Below are positions 18,723-28,236 of a stretch of DNA of 64,000 nt, piece after piece. The DNA is from Komagataella phaffii GS115 (Eukaryota; Ascomycota; Pichiomycetes; Pichiales; Pichiaceae). Position numbers and translations under genes: made by a program. A model generated the notes under the pieces. It worked only from the letters and a program-made list of their open reading frames with translations. It had not been told where the DNA came from and ran no database searches. Where the stretch lies: contig NC_012966.1 of assembly GCF_000027005.1 (NCBI RefSeq), positions 744,001 through 808,000 of the forward strand. Reading direction: 5' to 3'. Within the stretch, counting starts at the first letter, position 1, and every line of letters begins with the position of its first letter.

Positions 18723-21700
18723 ATGTCCAATTCCAAAAGTCTGGGCATTGTATTTCAATCTTCACGGGCAAGAAACAATTCGGGAAATTTCCTGGCCGAC
18801 GATGACTCAGATGATGCCGATACACTTGAGGCGTTGAAAGGAAAGTTGAACAGGCTTCGACTAGCTAGCACACAGACAATAAATAATACGAAATTAGCAG
18901 AGATTGAGAAGAGCATCAAAGACATAGAGAGCAAAATTGACTCTCTGAGCCTTGATTTGTCCAATGAATCCACAGGGCTCAAAAAAATTGATACAAAATC
19001 AACACAATCGCTAGTGTTCTCTCCACTAGACAGCAAATTCGAAGGGTCAAGTCCGACGTTTGCAATCAGTGGTATATTACAGGAGATGGGCAATCAGAAT
19101 CTAGATAATAAATCGATAATAGAGAATGCGAACGCATTGGTGTCCGTGTTTCAGATGCACCCTTATTTGAAGACAGAATTGTCGTTAGCTCCGTTTGGAA
19201 GTAGGATTCAGGCATTACTATTGAACCCTCAATCAGAGGTGATTGTATCTGCCTATAGAATATCCAGATATATCCTGCTGGATTCAGGTACTCTGGAGCT
19301 TTTCAACAACATTAGACTGGATTTATTTCTGATCATATCTCTATCCAAAGAGGCTAAAAATTCCATGGAGAAATCAGAGGCTCTAAAGCTAATCAGAGCG
19401 ATAGCTGAAATTGACAAGAATATCATATTTATCAATATTAACATCATAAAGTCGTTATTAGCCATTCTAGACCACGAAGAAGATCCATTTTACCCCATAG
19501 TGTTGGAAACTGTCTGTGAGTTTGGCTTCTTGTTTCCCAAGTTAATGTACGAGGCAGATTCCTTCAAGTATATCATCAAATCCCTTATGAGTGGGACATC
19601 TGATTTCTCTGAGTGTTGTCTGCTGTGGCTTCTGGAGATGATCGACACGCCCCGCACTAGGAAAATTGTACTTTATGACTTTGACCCTTCGTTATTGGTG
19701 GCTCCTTTTATTGAACATCGAGTGAGGCTTGCGGAGGGAAATCACCGTGTTGATCTAAAACTGCTTAATCATACAGGTTATCTTGTGACCACCTTTTTGA
19801 AAGTTTTGCCCGGAATATATATTGTGGGACAGGAAGATTGCAACTTGGTGCAAAATCTTTTAGATTGCTTGGATCATAGGGCTGTAGACGTCTGCTCGGT
19901 GATTATAAATATCTTATCTGATGTTTTTCGACTGGAAGTTTATCCACATCCCTCGGTATCTCATAAAGAAGATCGGCAAACAAGTTATGGAATTGCGTCC
20001 GATATCACCAATCATGGACTAGCTCTACTTCTGAGGCTGTTTTTAGATAAAGGATTATTATACAAGCTGGATTGTTTGACTGAGGATGCCACAATTTTTA
20101 AGACAAGAAAAGAACTAGAACTCTTTACCGCAGCTAAGGATTTGATAGTTGGGCTATTAGTGCTGGGTTCAAACCTTTTGCCTGAAAATTATGCCTTGAA
20201 TGAAATATACAGGTCACTTGTTCCTTTGGGCTATACTGACATGAACCAGTTACCTGCTAAGTACGAGCTATTGGAGGTACAGTTTAGACCTGATAGAATC
20301 GGTTCGAAAATTAGTCTCAAAGATCTCAAAATTCCCAAAACTTGTAATCAATGTCCACTAAAAGCGGACGATCCTTTAGTTTTGAGACAAAAACTTATGG
20401 ACACGAACGTGCTGCTCGAGAAGGATTACACGAAATGGGACTGGGGTTTAGTGAGTCAGTTGATAGAAGGCCCATTGCAGAATCCCACCCGTCTTGAAGA
20501 AACTATAAAGTCCACCAAGTTTTTGAAACGGATAATGTCATTTTATCGACCTTTAAAATACAGGTTCTCCAAGTTGAAACGTTTAGAGACTAATGAAAAA
20601 TTTCTTACTATTGGGTGCAAATTAATGGAAGCCCTCATAAAGAGTGATGAAGGTCTTAACTATCTAAGGGAATCAGACCTACTAACACAAGTGTCCGATT
20701 GCTTGGCCCAGGAGACAACGTTGGCCTCATCAAAAACTTCCAACTCAATATTTTCAGCAATAAAGATTCGTACATCTATGACCTATGGTTATTTCAGCAT
20801 TATAGGGGTGCTGTCAAGAACGGCAAAGTCAGTCAAGCTATTGAGCGAAGTTGGCCTTTTGCGACTTTATGATATAATTACAGATTCCTCAGCCGAAAGG
20901 GAGGATTTAACGAAGTTAATTCTGAAAGAAAATGATTACCATATATCACATACAATGCAGCAGATATTGACCAAGATAGCCATCAGTGCAACTGAGAAAT
21001 TTAGATTATTTTGCACAAAATTGATTGTTGAGCTTTTGCACACACAGGAAGAAGCTCAAGAGTTTTTCATAGAGGTTCTTATCAACCAAATGTACGATCC
21101 ACAGGAAAACATTGCTAACCTGGCCATTCAAGAAGTGGACAATTATGCCACGAGTAAAGCACAGATTGAAAAATTTGTTGAAACTCAACCAGAACCTAGC
21201 ATATTATTCAAGATGAAAGCTGATTCATTGCTGAGGAAAGTATTCTCAATATCCAAAGGTTACAATTATTTGCATGACCTCGGATTTATTGACGATAGTC
21301 TCAAAAACTGGATTACGAAAGAGAGTCTGTCTTTTGTAGGTAGAGTTGAAGAGATTCTTAAGCACGATCTTTTCATTGATTCATACTCTTCTACTAAGAG
21401 CAAGAAGATCCTATATACGAAAGTTCCATTTCATCTTTATGGTGAGATGGTCAGAACAGAAGAAGGTGCTCTGAAACTGAAGAATTCGGGAGTGGTCAGG
21501 AACTGCACTGACTTTGTCCAAAAATTTCGATGGGAAAAGATAGATGAATGTGATCCTGATTTATTAACACTATTGAAGTCCTCTCTGTGGTCAATTGGCT
21601 TCATTTGCAGTCATCATTTGGGATTTAGATTACTCCAAAGTAGCAACATCGTGGAAGACATAATAAAACGAGCAGAGACGTGCACTCAAATAAATGTCAA

Positions 21701-22247
21701 AGGTGTTTGCTTTTATGTTTTGGGGCTGATAGCACGTACCAAGGAAGGTGCCGAGATTCTCGATGATGAAGGATGGGAAAGTGTATTTGATAAAGTTAAC
21801 GGTCTCCCGATTGGAATTTGTCTACCCACAGACTTGTCGAAATTTTTTGTCACGGAAGAAGTTGAGCACTACAGAAAACGTTCTAATACACTGATACATG
21901 AAGATTTGTTAAGCTTTTGGAGCGGATCCAGTTTGCAACCTGAAAACATGATAGTAATATCTGAAATCTGCAAAAACTTGATCAATATCATATTGTACCC
22001 TCAAAAATCAATCAATCAGTTGAATAAAATAAAATCACGATATAGTGAACTGTTTGATACGGATCCCAATTTGCTGTTGATTGTGATGGCACTATTTGCA
22101 CAATACAATTACGGGCTCAGAGCTCGAAGGTTCATCCTTCAGGAATTGTTCAAAGCTCAAGAATTAGCGGGAATGTGTGCTAAGAGGAGTAGAAAGAAGC
22201 TGAAGGAAAAGGAAAAGCTATATCGAACTCCACCCCCATTATCATAA
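18723..22247 (+). CDS. TSC11: TORC2 subunit Tsc11/Avo3 (Rictor homologue)
   Basis: Scaffold subunit of TOR complex 2, at the plasma membrane, needed for Tor2 activity toward Ypk kinases. The 1,174-residue protein is almost all helical repeat. A short coiled coil (about residues 35-80) precedes the Rictor N-terminal repeats. The Rictor M block (near residue 640, DEGLNYLRESDLL) and the Rictor V block (near residues 960-1020) follow; the latter includes KSSLWSIGFICSHHLGFRLL and VKGVCFYVLGLIARTKEGA, the strongest signature. It is shorter than S. cerevisiae Tsc11 (1,430 residues) by trimming at both ends. It ends with a basic tail. Convergent with the next gene (44 bp between stops). Confidence 0.9.
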   Translation: MSNSKSLGIVFQSSRARNNSGNFLADDDSDDADTLEALKGKLNRLRLASTQTINNTKLAEIEKSIKDIESKIDSLSLDLSNESTGLKKIDTKSTQSLVFSPLDSKFEGSSPTFAISGILQEMGNQNLDNKSIIENANALVSVFQMHPYLKTELSLAPFGSRIQALLLNPQSEVIVSAYRISRYILLDSGTLELFNNIRLDLFLIISLSKEAKNSMEKSEALKLIRAIAEIDKNIIFININIIKSLLAILDHEEDPFYPIVLETVCEFGFLFPKLMYEADSFKYIIKSLMSGTSDFSECCLLWLLEMIDTPRTRKIVLYDFDPSLLVAPFIEHRVRLAEGNHRVDLKLLNHTGYLVTTFLKVLPGIYIVGQEDCNLVQNLLDCLDHRAVDVCSVIINILSDVFRLEVYPHPSVSHKEDRQTSYGIASDITNHGLALLLRLFLDKGLLYKLDCLTEDATIFKTRKELELFTAAKDLIVGLLVLGSNLLPENYALNEIYRSLVPLGYTDMNQLPAKYELLEVQFRPDRIGSKISLKDLKIPKTCNQCPLKADDPLVLRQKLMDTNVLLEKDYTKWDWGLVSQLIEGPLQNPTRLEETIKSTKFLKRIMSFYRPLKYRFSKLKRLETNEKFLTIGCKLMEALIKSDEGLNYLRESDLLTQVSDCLAQETTLASSKTSNSIFSAIKIRTSMTYGYFSIIGVLSRTAKSVKLLSEVGLLRLYDIITDSSAEREDLTKLILKENDYHISHTMQQILTKIAISATEKFRLFCTKLIVELLHTQEEAQEFFIEVLINQMYDPQENIANLAIQEVDNYATSKAQIEKFVETQPEPSILFKMKADSLLRKVFSISKGYNYLHDLGFIDDSLKNWITKESLSFVGRVEEILKHDLFIDSYSSTKSKKILYTKVPFHLYGEMVRTEEGALKLKNSGVVRNCTDFVQKFRWEKIDECDPDLLTLLKSSLWSIGFICSHHLGFRLLQSSNIVEDIIKRAETCTQINVKGVCFYVLGLIARTKEGAEILDDEGWESVFDKVNGLPIGICLPTDLSKFFVTEEVEHYRKRSNTLIHEDLLSFWSGSSLQPENMIVISEICKNLINIILYPQKSINQLNKIKSRYSELFDTDPNLLLIVMALFAQYNYGLRARRFILQELFKAQELAGMCAKRSRKKLKEKEKLYRTPPPLS

Positions 22248-22291
22248 ACCATTATTATAAGCGTAAAAATGTACATAGGCCTTTTTAATGA

Positions 22292-22972
22292 TTATTCTTT
22301 TACTTTTTTAATCTCAATGTCTTCTTCTGGCTCCAGTTTTCTTTTCTTAGAAACAGGATCTTCTTGAAAGATCTGAGGATTAGTCATCTTTAAATAGTGG
22401 GTGTTTGTGAGAGGAGTCTGTTCAGCGATGTCTAGTGCAGGGACTTTCAGCCCTGATGTGTCGACGGTATAACCAGTTATATCCGTCTCTTTCACCTCAT
22501 CTTGCTCCTTATAGTTACGGGGGAGCATCTTGATATCTTTCATTAGCTTCACTACCATTTTGTTCTTGATTCTTGCCAAATATTGATCTTGTTCCAGGGT
22601 AGCGTCCGGATTGAATGTGTTGACGGGTGAGAGTTTGAATTGGATCTCCATCAAACTGTCCAGTGTGGAATCTTGATGATCCACTTCATCATCCAATAAC
22701 GATTCCAACATTTTCAACTCTGGTTTCTTTTCCAAGATGGATTCTATTATTTGTTTCTCTGTATCTTCAATATCATCTTGGTCTTCGTCTTGAGGGTACA
22801 CTTCTCTGATTATGTCCAGAATGGCAGCATTTCTCAGGGTATTGTATCGGAGAAAGTGTCTCAGTTCGGCTTCAGTTTCAACGTTCTCTTTGAACTCCTT
22901 TTCCGTTTTGTGGTATTTGTCTAGCAAGAAGTTGTAGAGAACTCTATACTCAGCTGCCGTTCGTTGTGTCAT
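22292..22972 (-). CDS. Unknown acidic protein, possible chromatin-complex subunit
   Basis: A 226-residue protein I do not recognise. It begins MTQRTAAEYRVLYNFLLDKY, with a predicted helix or coiled coil over about residues 5-55. It is rich in Glu/Asp in the middle and ends in a bipartite basic motif KKRKLEPEEDIEIKKVKE that looks like a nuclear localisation signal. The N-terminal helix layout (short tyrosine-bearing helix, charged turn, then LRHFLRYNTLRNAAILDII) is loosely like Ies3/Iec3 subunits of INO80. The resemblance is too weak to name it. The start is the ATG at 22972; upstream codons start at TTG. Confidence 0.6.
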   Translation of the reverse strand: MTQRTAAEYRVLYNFLLDKYHKTEKEFKENVETEAELRHFLRYNTLRNAAILDIIREVYPQDEDQDDIEDTEKQIIESILEKKPELKMLESLLDDEVDHQDSTLDSLMEIQFKLSPVNTFNPDATLEQDQYLARIKNKMVVKLMKDIKMLPRNYKEQDEVKETDITGYTVDTSGLKVPALDIAEQTPLTNTHYLKMTNPQIFQEDPVSKKRKLEPEEDIEIKKVKE

Positions 22973-23221
22973 CTGAGGAGGCAGGAGGAATAAAGATGCT
23001 GGTGAAATTTGGCGCGGTCTAGGAAGAACGAGAGATTGGGTAGCCCTCAACTAGAAGGCAAGCTGAGATCTGAGAAGGTGAAATTTTATGCTTTGCACTG
23101 TCCATGAAAAAAGTTATACAAATCATTGTCAATCCCATCTCATCACAGAGGGATCTGTTGAATAAGCACTGTATGTCTATATTTACAAAACTTTTATATA
23201 CATGATAGTTAGACTACTGTG

Positions 23222-23686
23222 CTACCGATCTCCCAAATAAGAGTTGATGCTGTTCTGTATTTCTTGGACCGTTTCATCCTCCGGTAACTTCTTCAGCTCT
23301 TGCTCCTTATCATGCCCACCCAGAGCCTGTTTAAGTTTGAAACTGAACTCGGCAACGCTTGATATGTCATAATACCATAGAACCCCTGTAGAGGCCATTC
23401 CTAAGGAAGTAATAGCTAAGGAGGTCGAATGGAATACTGCACTAAGGGCATCTCTGTAGAATGAAAATGGTGGAGCAACATGGTTGTGCTGGTAATAATT
23501 TGGAACGTATCTTCTTTTGATAACGCCTCTGTATGCAATCTTGGAGCAGATGAACGTGGCCACTGTGAACCCGTAGAAAAGAGCCATTTGCTTGAACCGT
23601 CTTTCATTATATTGTTTAACTTCTTTACTAACAAGTTCTGGGTCTTTTCGACCGAACATCTTGGAGAAATCAAATCCGTTGACCAT
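23222..23686 (-). CDS. AIM11: Aim11-like mitochondrial membrane protein
   Basis: A 154-residue protein with two hydrophobic segments (LFYGFTVATFICSKIAY and SLAITSLGMASTGVLWYY). Between them is a conserved block RRYVPNYYQHNHVAPPFSF, then ALSAVFHSTS and DISSVAEFSFKLKQ, which align with S. cerevisiae Aim11 (137 residues), a protein linked by mutant phenotype to mitochondrial maintenance. The start at 23686 fits the family length. The frame stays open to another ATG at 23851 that would add 55 residues, partly hydrophobic, with no family match. Divergent from EXO5. Confidence 0.82.
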   Translation of the reverse strand: MVNGFDFSKMFGRKDPELVSKEVKQYNERRFKQMALFYGFTVATFICSKIAYRGVIKRRYVPNYYQHNHVAPPFSFYRDALSAVFHSTSLAITSLGMASTGVLWYYDISSVAEFSFKLKQALGGHDKEQELKKLPEDETVQEIQNSINSYLGDR

Positions 23687-24004
23687 GCTGTAAAGAGTAA
23701 GATTTGGAGTCAGGAGTGGAGAATTTGTGAGATTGACTCTCAAAGTTGAAAGAATGGATATTCGAGGGAAAAGTTGATCTAAGATGCCTGATGGGACGAA
23801 AAAGATCAAGAGTATTCTCATGCCCACACAGGAGATATCTGAGGTTGTCATTCATAATAGTGTTGCGTTTCATCAGTGGGTAATAATTCACTGCTAGCTC
23901 TTTCATTTATCTGTTTGGGTTGCCAATCCCATTGTCTATTCACCAGCTTTCTGTACCCTGCTCACGCGTTTGTCGGATCGCACCATCTGAAGACCAATCA
24001 GTTC

Positions 24005-25636
24005 ATGTTGGAGAAAGGAACCCAATCTCTTGTGAATCGGACTATTAAGCTAAGAGTCTTAGGGGGTTTGACCAAGAAACTTGCAGCGCCGCAAAATGAA
24101 TCACTTCCAGAGCTTAAGCCTCAATTAGATGTCTATCAGAAGTTCCTGGAGAATCTTAGAGCCTTCCCTACAAAGAACAAGTCTGTCCCTAATTCGCCTA
24201 TACGCTACTCGTATTACAAGATTGCTAACAAAGAGTCAGAAGCTGTTAATAGGAACTTGCTAGAGTTGTTCGCTTCGAAAAAGTATTTGCCATTCCTTGC
24301 TTCAGAAATTCCAAAATTGCCTCCACCTTATGTTGCTGCAGCTGCACCGATGAATCCTAAAATTTCAGTTACTCAGTTGCTGACAGATTCCTGGTGTGAA
24401 CTAAGATCTTATTACGACTCGTATGCTTGTTCCAGGGCAGCGCCCAGTGCTGCTATGGTCTCTGGGACTGAACAGCATAAGTCTCTGGAAGATAGAACTC
24501 ACAAACCTGAAATTAATGTCACCAAAGAGATTCAAAAAAATTTCACCCCAATCATGATGGACCAGTTGAAAAATTTCGAACGTACGTTGAATCTGATAAG
24601 CAGGTTTATAGATTTACTTACCATTGGAAAGGCCAGGGAGTTTGCAGTGACTGCGATAATCAATAAAGAAACCAAAGAGTTGATTGACGTGAATAATCTG
24701 CAAAAATTGGCGTTTGTCCACCAAAAATCTCCTTGCTATAATGATCAGTTTATTTTGGCTTCTGGCTACTTGGATTACCTGAGAAGTGAATCGTACGTCA
24801 ATGGTCTGGAGAAGGAAAAGTGGATTCAAAACAACTACTCTTTGAACACGTTATTAGAAACTTCGATAAAGGGACCACTTACGGTTATTGACGTTAAAAC
24901 TAGAGGTAAACCGATTGTGACAAAGTCAAAAGGTGTACTGATCGGTCATCGATACCAAATCGGTCTTTATCGTAAATTTCTAGGGCTAATGAGTGGGGAG
25001 AACGTCAGTGGAATCAATTCCCCAATTTCAGTCGATCAAATTAATGAAACGGCCTACACCTTATTGGTTACGGATTCAGTTCAAAGAGGCTATGATGTCG
25101 ATGAGCCTGTTGATCCAGTAGTAGGGCTCGTCATGCTAGCAAACAATCCTTGGATCATTACAATGCTTGAACAGATCTGTGTCAACGATTTGCTTGGTAA
25201 CTCGTTGTATGACACATTTCATGCCCAACAATCCACGGATTACTCGTGGGATTTGTCTCAAGTCAATCCCAAAGACTTTTATCAGGTTCTTGAGCCGTCA
25301 CTTCTTCAGAGAACCGAACAATTATTCACCAAATGGAAACGTCCTCTGTCTCTCCGTTCAATAACAGCATTAATCAGCAAATTTTATCCCCTCATATCAA
25401 AAAAGCTCTCCCAAAATACCAAAATCATGTACTATACCGACGGAGAGTGTTTTCACACCTCCAATTATTTATACAACCCCAAAGCAATTAATACCTTCAT
25501 GGAGGATAAAGTCAAGTTCCTAATTGGCCAGAGGCCTCCTCGGCCGATAGAAAAGTCAGAAATACCCCAAAAATGTGGATTCTGCCGGTTTCAATCCATT
25601 TGCGAATACTCTAATCTTTACAACCCCGTCACATAG
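24005..25636 (+). CDS. EXO5: Mitochondrial exonuclease V (Exo5/Dem1)
   Basis: Single-strand DNA exonuclease for mitochondrial DNA maintenance, with an iron-sulfur cluster. The 543-residue product has a basic N-terminus that could act as a matrix signal. It then has the Exo5 start block ISVTQLLTDSWCELRSYYDS with the first cluster cysteine, the HKSLEDRTHKPE block, the nuclease core LTVIDVKTRGKP (Asp and Lys of the PD-(D/E)XK fold), GHRYQIGLYRKFLG, and the C-terminal cluster cysteines CGFCRFQSIC. The start at 24005 is the first in-frame ATG; the frame is open back to 23876 but begins there with GTG. An upstream exon cannot be ruled out. Confidence 0.88.
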   Translation: MLEKGTQSLVNRTIKLRVLGGLTKKLAAPQNESLPELKPQLDVYQKFLENLRAFPTKNKSVPNSPIRYSYYKIANKESEAVNRNLLELFASKKYLPFLASEIPKLPPPYVAAAAPMNPKISVTQLLTDSWCELRSYYDSYACSRAAPSAAMVSGTEQHKSLEDRTHKPEINVTKEIQKNFTPIMMDQLKNFERTLNLISRFIDLLTIGKAREFAVTAIINKETKELIDVNNLQKLAFVHQKSPCYNDQFILASGYLDYLRSESYVNGLEKEKWIQNNYSLNTLLETSIKGPLTVIDVKTRGKPIVTKSKGVLIGHRYQIGLYRKFLGLMSGENVSGINSPISVDQINETAYTLLVTDSVQRGYDVDEPVDPVVGLVMLANNPWIITMLEQICVNDLLGNSLYDTFHAQQSTDYSWDLSQVNPKDFYQVLEPSLLQRTEQLFTKWKRPLSLRSITALISKFYPLISKKLSQNTKIMYYTDGECFHTSNYLYNPKAINTFMEDKVKFLIGQRPPRPIEKSEIPQKCGFCRFQSICEYSNLYNPVT

Positions 25637-25716
25637 CCAAGTTTATTCCTATAATCTTATATAAATCTGTGCACCATGTATGTCAAATTGTGTTCATTAC
25701 ATATCCTCCATATTCC

Positions 25717-26241
25717 TTACCGCGTTCGTTTAACCCCAGCATTCTTCACTACGCCAGATGCCAGGCGTTGTCCAAACTTATTCTTTCCATGTTCGATAGC
25801 CTTAAGATTTATCTCCTCCCGTTGTTCCTGCAAATCGGTAGAGTCATTGTTCTTCTCAGACATAAATATGTTATCAAAGCTTTCCGGTCCAAGATTGACC
25901 TCATCAGTCCTTCTGAATATTAATGGAGGTCGTAACAAATGTCGGAATCTAATAGCATTACTCCGCCTAAGCTCTGCTGGCTCCTGGAGCCTTTGTACAA
26001 ATATTGAGTTATCGTGCAAGTAAGCGAAGCTCATGATATCTGTCATTTGATTCCTCACCGGAGGACTTTGTTCAGGGATGTTTGCTGGTGATTCGTTGGA
26101 CGTATTGGAGTTATTGGCGGTAATGGGGTTGTTGGAGTATGGCAGCACATAATCTCCACTTTCTGATATCCGAACCCGTTTCGTCCGATGCTGGGTCGCA
26201 TCGTCACTATCGCTGTCTGAATTATCTAACCGAAGACCCAT
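25717..26241 (-). CDS. Unknown small polar protein
   Basis: A 174-residue protein not recognised. It opens MGLRLDNSDSDSDD, an acidic serine stretch that looks like a casein kinase II target, followed by KRVRISESG. The middle is Asn/Ser-rich. The C-terminal half is Arg-rich (LRRSNAIRFRHLLRPPLIFRR) with a Glu/Gln helix (about residues 130-150) and ends in a basic tail VKNAGVKRTR. No signal peptide or membrane segment; probably nuclear. Convergent with EXO5 (80 bp between stops). A TTAGGGTT-type (Tbf1-like) motif lies about 55 bp upstream. Confidence 0.55.
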   Translation of the reverse strand: MGLRLDNSDSDSDDATQHRTKRVRISESGDYVLPYSNNPITANNSNTSNESPANIPEQSPPVRNQMTDIMSFAYLHDNSIFVQRLQEPAELRRSNAIRFRHLLRPPLIFRRTDEVNLGPESFDNIFMSEKNNDSTDLQEQREEINLKAIEHGKNKFGQRLASGVVKNAGVKRTR

Positions 26242-26763
26242 GTTTTGTGTAGAGCATAATTGAATGGTGGTTTGTTGTGTGTTTGAATTGCTGTAACCCT
26301 AAGTAAAGTTTCTCTCTCTGCATCAAAACTTTACTATCGACCACCCCACTGCGAAAAGATAAGTGGTAGTGTACCGACCGAGGTTCATCAGATGAAGTTT
26401 CGTTGGCCCTTGGGGTTTCCTTTCTTCTTTACAAACCAGCTTTCTATTCACTGCACCTTCCCTTCAATGGAGGAGTGGAGGGGAAAAGGAAGCAAGATTA
26501 ACATCAGAAGATCACTAAAACTGAGACTTGTGCTGATACTCAAAGCAGGATTCGGTCTTTATGTCTTTTGAGATATCATGACTTTTCGACTAGAATGTCA
26601 TCTTGCTAGGTATAGTTCCGTGTGTTCTTCTTTTTCTTTTCTCTATTAGATTGTCAGCCTTTTCTCTCGTCTTTCGCCGCTACGTCCGTTTTTATCTCAT
26701 TCTTTTATTGCCGGTACACAGTACCCATTATTATATAATACAAAGTAAATCAACGACACACGG
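26242..26763. other. Intergenic region
   Basis: Promoter of the leftward gene ending at 26241 and 3' region of the leftward GPI-protein gene. It contains AACCCTAA near 26296 (Tbf1-like) and pyrimidine-rich tracts. No gene or convincing snoRNA was seen. Confidence 0.45.
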
Positions 26764-27966
26764 CTATATCATCATAATTGCTCCCAGTACACCAGCAACG
26801 AATCCTGATCCGAGTGGAACTAGGTTGGCTCTAGCTGCATTAACAGTGTTCACAATAATTTGTGGGGTAGTTGATGGCGTATCGGTTGAAACAACGACAA
26901 TACCTGGAGTAGTGAAAGATCTATGCGTGGTGAAAGTAACTGGAGTACTGGAAACAGAGGAGACATAAACAACTGTGGATACCTTTGGAGTCTCAATGTA
27001 CTCAACGGTCTTGGAAGAAGGAACCACGTCAATGGTTGTCTCTGGGACAACTGGCTTACTAGTTTCAGTGGTTTTGGTCTTTGGTGGCTCAGGAGTTTTG
27101 GTTGTCTCAGTCTCTGGGCAAATTGTAGTAACAACGGTTTCAACTCCATGTATCTTGGTGGTGTACGTAGTCTTGGATACTTTGGAAGTCTCCGGAGTCT
27201 TAGTAGTCTCAGTCTCGCAAGGAATGAACGAAGTAAGGGTCACCAACTTACTGTTGACAGTACTGACAATCTTTGAAGCAATGTACTTGGAAGTTACAGG
27301 CTTACACTTGTCGCTCTCGCAGGTTGTCGTAGTCAAAGTGACGGTGGATGGAGCAGCTTTTGATTCAGTGGTGGTCTCACATGGGATGAACGAAGTCAAA
27401 GTAACCAAATTACCACTAACAGTAGAAACAACTTCAGTGGAAATAAACTCACCAGTTACCACAGAACACTTGTCCTCTTTGCATGAGGTTGTGGTCAAAG
27501 TGACAGTTGATTGTTCAGTCACGGGAACGGTGGTAGCATGAGGAGCAGGGGTGGAAGTCTGCTTTGGACGATAACGAGTCAAGGTAACCTCCCTACCATT
27601 GACAGTGGTAGTGTATAGTTCTCCAATTATTTCGGTGGTTAATGTAGAACAGCCGGCAAGGTTGCAGCTGGTAGTCAAATAAGTACTGGTTGTGAATCCA
27701 GACTCTGGGTGCTCTGTGACAACTGGGGCGATGCCACCAAGGCCAGATGAAGACGAGCCACTTGAAGACAAGGCAGTAATCGTGCTGGCACTGGTCTCAG
27801 TAACTGTGACATCTGTAGTACATGACTCACAAACGGTGGACTCTGTAAGGGAGTTAGGGTTGGCACTGATCAAGTTAGTGGAAGAAGTGTTGGTGAAATG
27901 GAACTCGGAAGTTGCCAAAGAAAGTATTGGCAGCAAGGCCACGCTAATCAAAGTAGTGAACTTCAT
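26764..27966 (-). CDS. GPI-anchored Ser/Thr-rich cell-wall protein with internal repeats
   Basis: A 400-residue secreted mannoprotein. The first 20 residues are a signal peptide (MKFTTLISVALLPILSLATS). The body is Thr/Ser/Val-rich. It carries three related modules of about 45 residues (residues about 91-135, 153-199, 207-252), each with paired cysteines (SCKEDKCSVV, TCESDKCKPV) and a shared end VTLTSFIPCET in the last two. The C-terminus (NAARANLVPLGSG then a hydrophobic tail to IMMI) is a GPI-attachment signal with the omega site likely at Asn-Ala-Ala. It resembles the Flo/Hyr/Pga wall proteins in build only. The role is likely structural or adhesive. A TATA box and two stress-type elements lie upstream. 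Confidence 0.85.
   Translation of the reverse strand: MKFTTLISVALLPILSLATSEFHFTNTSSTNLISANPNSLTESTVCESCTTDVTVTETSASTITALSSSGSSSSGLGGIAPVVTEHPESGFTTSTYLTTSCNLAGCSTLTTEIIGELYTTTVNGREVTLTRYRPKQTSTPAPHATTVPVTEQSTVTLTTTSCKEDKCSVVTGEFISTEVVSTVSGNLVTLTSFIPCETTTESKAAPSTVTLTTTTCESDKCKPVTSKYIASKIVSTVNSKLVTLTSFIPCETETTKTPETSKVSKTTYTTKIHGVETVVTTICPETETTKTPEPPKTKTTETSKPVVPETTIDVVPSSKTVEYIETPKVSTVVYVSSVSSTPVTFTTHRSFTTPGIVVVSTDTPSTTPQIIVNTVNAARANLVPLGSGFVAGVLGAIMMI
27211..27696 (-). repeat. Three tandem-like modules within the GPI wall-protein gene
   Basis: Covers residues about 91-252. Modules 2 and 3 are most alike (TVTLTTT-Cys-x4-DKC ... LVTLTSFIPCET) and module 1 is more diverged (STYLTTSC ... EVTLTRYRP). 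The similarity shows at both protein and DNA level, which points to duplication inside the gene. Confidence 0.75.
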
Positions 27967-28030
27967 TTTATTTGTGATGTGGGTCAGTCAAGTGATTAGC
28001 AATTGGCCCTCACAAGGAGGACAAACATGG

Positions 28031-28038
28031 TTTATATA
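28031..28038 (-). promoter_or_regulatory. TATA box of the GPI wall-protein gene
   Basis: TATATAAA on the minus strand, 65-72 bp upstream of the ATG at 27966. It matches the consensus and sits at a plausible distance for a strongly regulated gene. Confidence 0.6.
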
Positions 28039-28176
28039 GCATTGGGTTCATGTGGTTCCTATTTGCATGGCTGGCTGGGCTTGCCATGCGTAGATCTGGT
28101 ATCGCGATCTGGTTTTTTTTATGCTGACAGAAAAATGGCTGGTAAATGATCTATTTTTGTGCGATGTTTTGTCAAA

Positions 28177-28236
28177 AGGGGTAGTAGCGTTTTGATTACT
28201 TATGAAATTGCCTATTGTGCATGAGTACAATCCCCT
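28177..28236. promoter_or_regulatory. Pair of STRE-like elements
   Basis: AGGGG at 28177-28181 and CCCCT at 28232-28236, about 215-270 bp upstream of the wall-protein start. This is the core bound by Msn2/4-type factors in yeasts. The core is only five bases, so chance matches are common. Confidence 0.3.

Noticed and set aside
23687..23851. 55-residue N-terminal extension of AIM11
   Set aside because: An ATG exists at 23851, but the added segment has no family match and would make the protein much longer than known members.
26242..26763. Tbf1-driven box C/D snoRNA gene on the minus strand
   Set aside because: A CTGATGA-like box near 26385 has no D box at a proper distance; the Tbf1-like site is better explained as part of the neighbouring gene's promoter.
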